A stretch of 5,687 nt of DNA. It comes from Bacteroidales bacterium (GTDB lineage Bacteria > Bacteroidota > Bacteroidia > Bacteroidales > P3). A program made the position numbers and the translations under genes. The notes under the pieces are model-generated. The model saw only the letters and a program-made list of their open reading frames with translations. It searched no databases and had not been told where the DNA came from. This document shows positions 4,790 through 5,687 of the stretch, piece by piece. Where the stretch lies: contig JAGCLI010000268.1 of the NCBI GenBank assembly GCA_017647065.1, positions 1 to 5,687 on the forward strand, written 5' to 3'. Numbering within the stretch: position 1 is the first letter of the stretch; the number at the start of each line of letters is the position of its first letter.

Positions 4790-5687
4790 TTACTTCTTAA
4801 GATATTGCTCAAACCCCGAAGAAAATATCGTTTTTAGAGAATCTCCATCGCTGTATATAAAATACCCATCGATACTAGTATCATTTTCACAAAGATTCAA
4901 AGCATCCTTTACTCCCAACACCATACACGCCGTAGCTAAAGCATCTGCTCGCATACACGAACGAGCAACAATAGTAGCACTTAACAAATTGTGATCTACA
5001 GGATAACCCGTACGAGGATCTATCGTATGTGAATATTTTTTCCCGTCACGGTAATAAAATTGGCGATAGTTGCCCGATGTTGCCATAGCCATATCAGTTA
5101 TTTGTAGCACTTGCTGCACATCGTTCGTAGGCAAAGGATTGTCTTCGGGTTTACTTATACCTACACTCCATGACAAACCTTTAGGATTTTTCCCTTTACA
5201 AACCACCTCGCCTCCTATTTCTACTAAAAAATCACTACAACCATTACGTGATAATAATTGTGCTATAATATCTACAGAAAATCCTTTTGCAATAGCCCCA
5301 GCATCAAGCATTGTTCGTGCATCATCTTTATAAACAATATGATTACTTAAAGTTATTTTCTGATAACCAACAAAAGACAAAATACTATCTATTTGCTCAT
5401 CAGATGGAAATTGCGAAGACCGAAATCCAAATCCCCATACATTTACCAAAGGAGCTACGGTAATATCAAACGCACCCCCAGAAAGTTCCGAAACAGCAAA
5501 AGCCTCATTGTACATTACATCAAACAAAGAATCAGTTATAACCACTTCATTTCTATTGATTTTAGATATAATAGACGCTGTATCAAAAACAGAAAGCGAC
5601 TTTTCGAAACACCTCATCTCCGCCTCTATTTCATCTTTTAAATCGACACCATCGGGGTGAAGATAGGTAACATGATAGTACGTACCA
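4790..5687 (-). CDS. apbE: FAD:protein FMN transferase (5' end outside window)
   Basis: The frame is open to the right edge, giving 299 visible residues. The ATG at 5617 is internal, since family sequence continues upstream as GTYYHVTYLHP and EIEAEM. ApbE moves FMN from FAD onto a Thr of target proteins such as the NqrB/NqrC and RnfD/RnfG subunits, outside the cytoplasmic membrane. Family landmarks in order are SLSVFD and SKINRNE; GGAFDITVAPLVNVWGFG; DAGAIAKGFSVD, which contributes to FAD binding; FLVEIGGEVVCKG; ATSGNYRQFYYRDGKKYSHT; IDPRTGYPV; and ADALATACMVLG, with the metal-binding Asp and Thr. All look intact, so the enzyme is probably active. The N-terminus, where a lipoprotein signal would be, is not visible. 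The gene lies outside the element boundary and is convergent with the tRNA remnant. It is visibly less A-rich than the genes to its left. Confidence 0.93.
   Translation of the reverse strand, partial: GTYYHVTYLHPDGVDLKDEIEAEMRCFEKSLSVFDTASIISKINRNEVVITDSLFDVMYNEAFAVSELSGGAFDITVAPLVNVWGFGFRSSQFPSDEQIDSILSFVGYQKITLSNHIVYKDDARTMLDAGAIAKGFSVDIIAQLLSRNGCSDFLVEIGGEVVCKGKNPKGLSWSVGISKPEDNPLPTNDVQQVLQITDMAMATSGNYRQFYYRDGKKYSHTIDPRTGYPVDHNLLSATIVARSCMRADALATACMVLGVKDALNLCENDTSIDGYFIYSDGDSLKTIFSSGFEQYLKK

Noticed and set aside
5070..5641. Plus-strand open frames opposite apbE.
   Set aside because: They are shadows of a well-conserved gene whose motifs are all in the minus frame.

Overview
The window looks like a piece of a Bacteroidota (probably Bacteroidales) chromosome that catches the right-hand end of an integrated mobile element. 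The evidence is: coding DNA that is A/T-rich; starts without Shine-Dalgarno sequences; two intergenic motifs matching the Bacteroidota promoter consensus (TAnnTTTG, with a TTTG-like -33 box); and a tRNA remnant without an encoded CCA end. No species can be named from the sequence alone.

Layout from left to right. Positions 1-2869 hold two tightly spaced plus-strand genes. The first is the C-terminal part of a large, lysine-rich protein open at the left edge, tentatively of the strawberry-notch-like helicase type. The second is a complete 457-residue ATPase whose C-terminal half has the RadA/RecA-like signature, including Walker A, Walker B and a KNRFG motif, preceded by an unrecognised N-terminal region. 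A perfect 30-bp palindrome (2893-2922) with T runs on both strands separates this operon from a convergent minus-strand pair at 2923-4373. That pair is a type IV toxin-antitoxin system: AbiEi-type antitoxin/repressor, then AbiEii-type nucleotidyltransferase toxin, overlapping by 4 bp.

The stretch 4374-4789 contains no intact gene but is full of signals. It has divergent promoters, an inverted repeat that may be the AbiEi operator, a promoter driving a 36-codon remnant of what looks like an AAA ATPase, and a tandem 11-bp repeat that resembles integrase arm-type sites. It then has the 3' part of a tRNA-Val(UAC) gene starting at the anticodon loop (4672-4713), followed by the tRNA's terminator. 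I read 4672-4713 as the attachment-site duplication that marks the right end of the element.

Beyond the boundary, 4790-5687 is a minus-strand apbE gene (FAD:protein FMN transferase), open at the right edge. It is an ordinary housekeeping gene and probably the chromosomal flank. The element therefore carries a helicase/ATPase DNA-processing pair and an addiction/defence module at its tRNA-side end. No integrase, relaxase or replication initiator is visible here, so the class of element (ICE, IME, prophage or island) cannot be decided.
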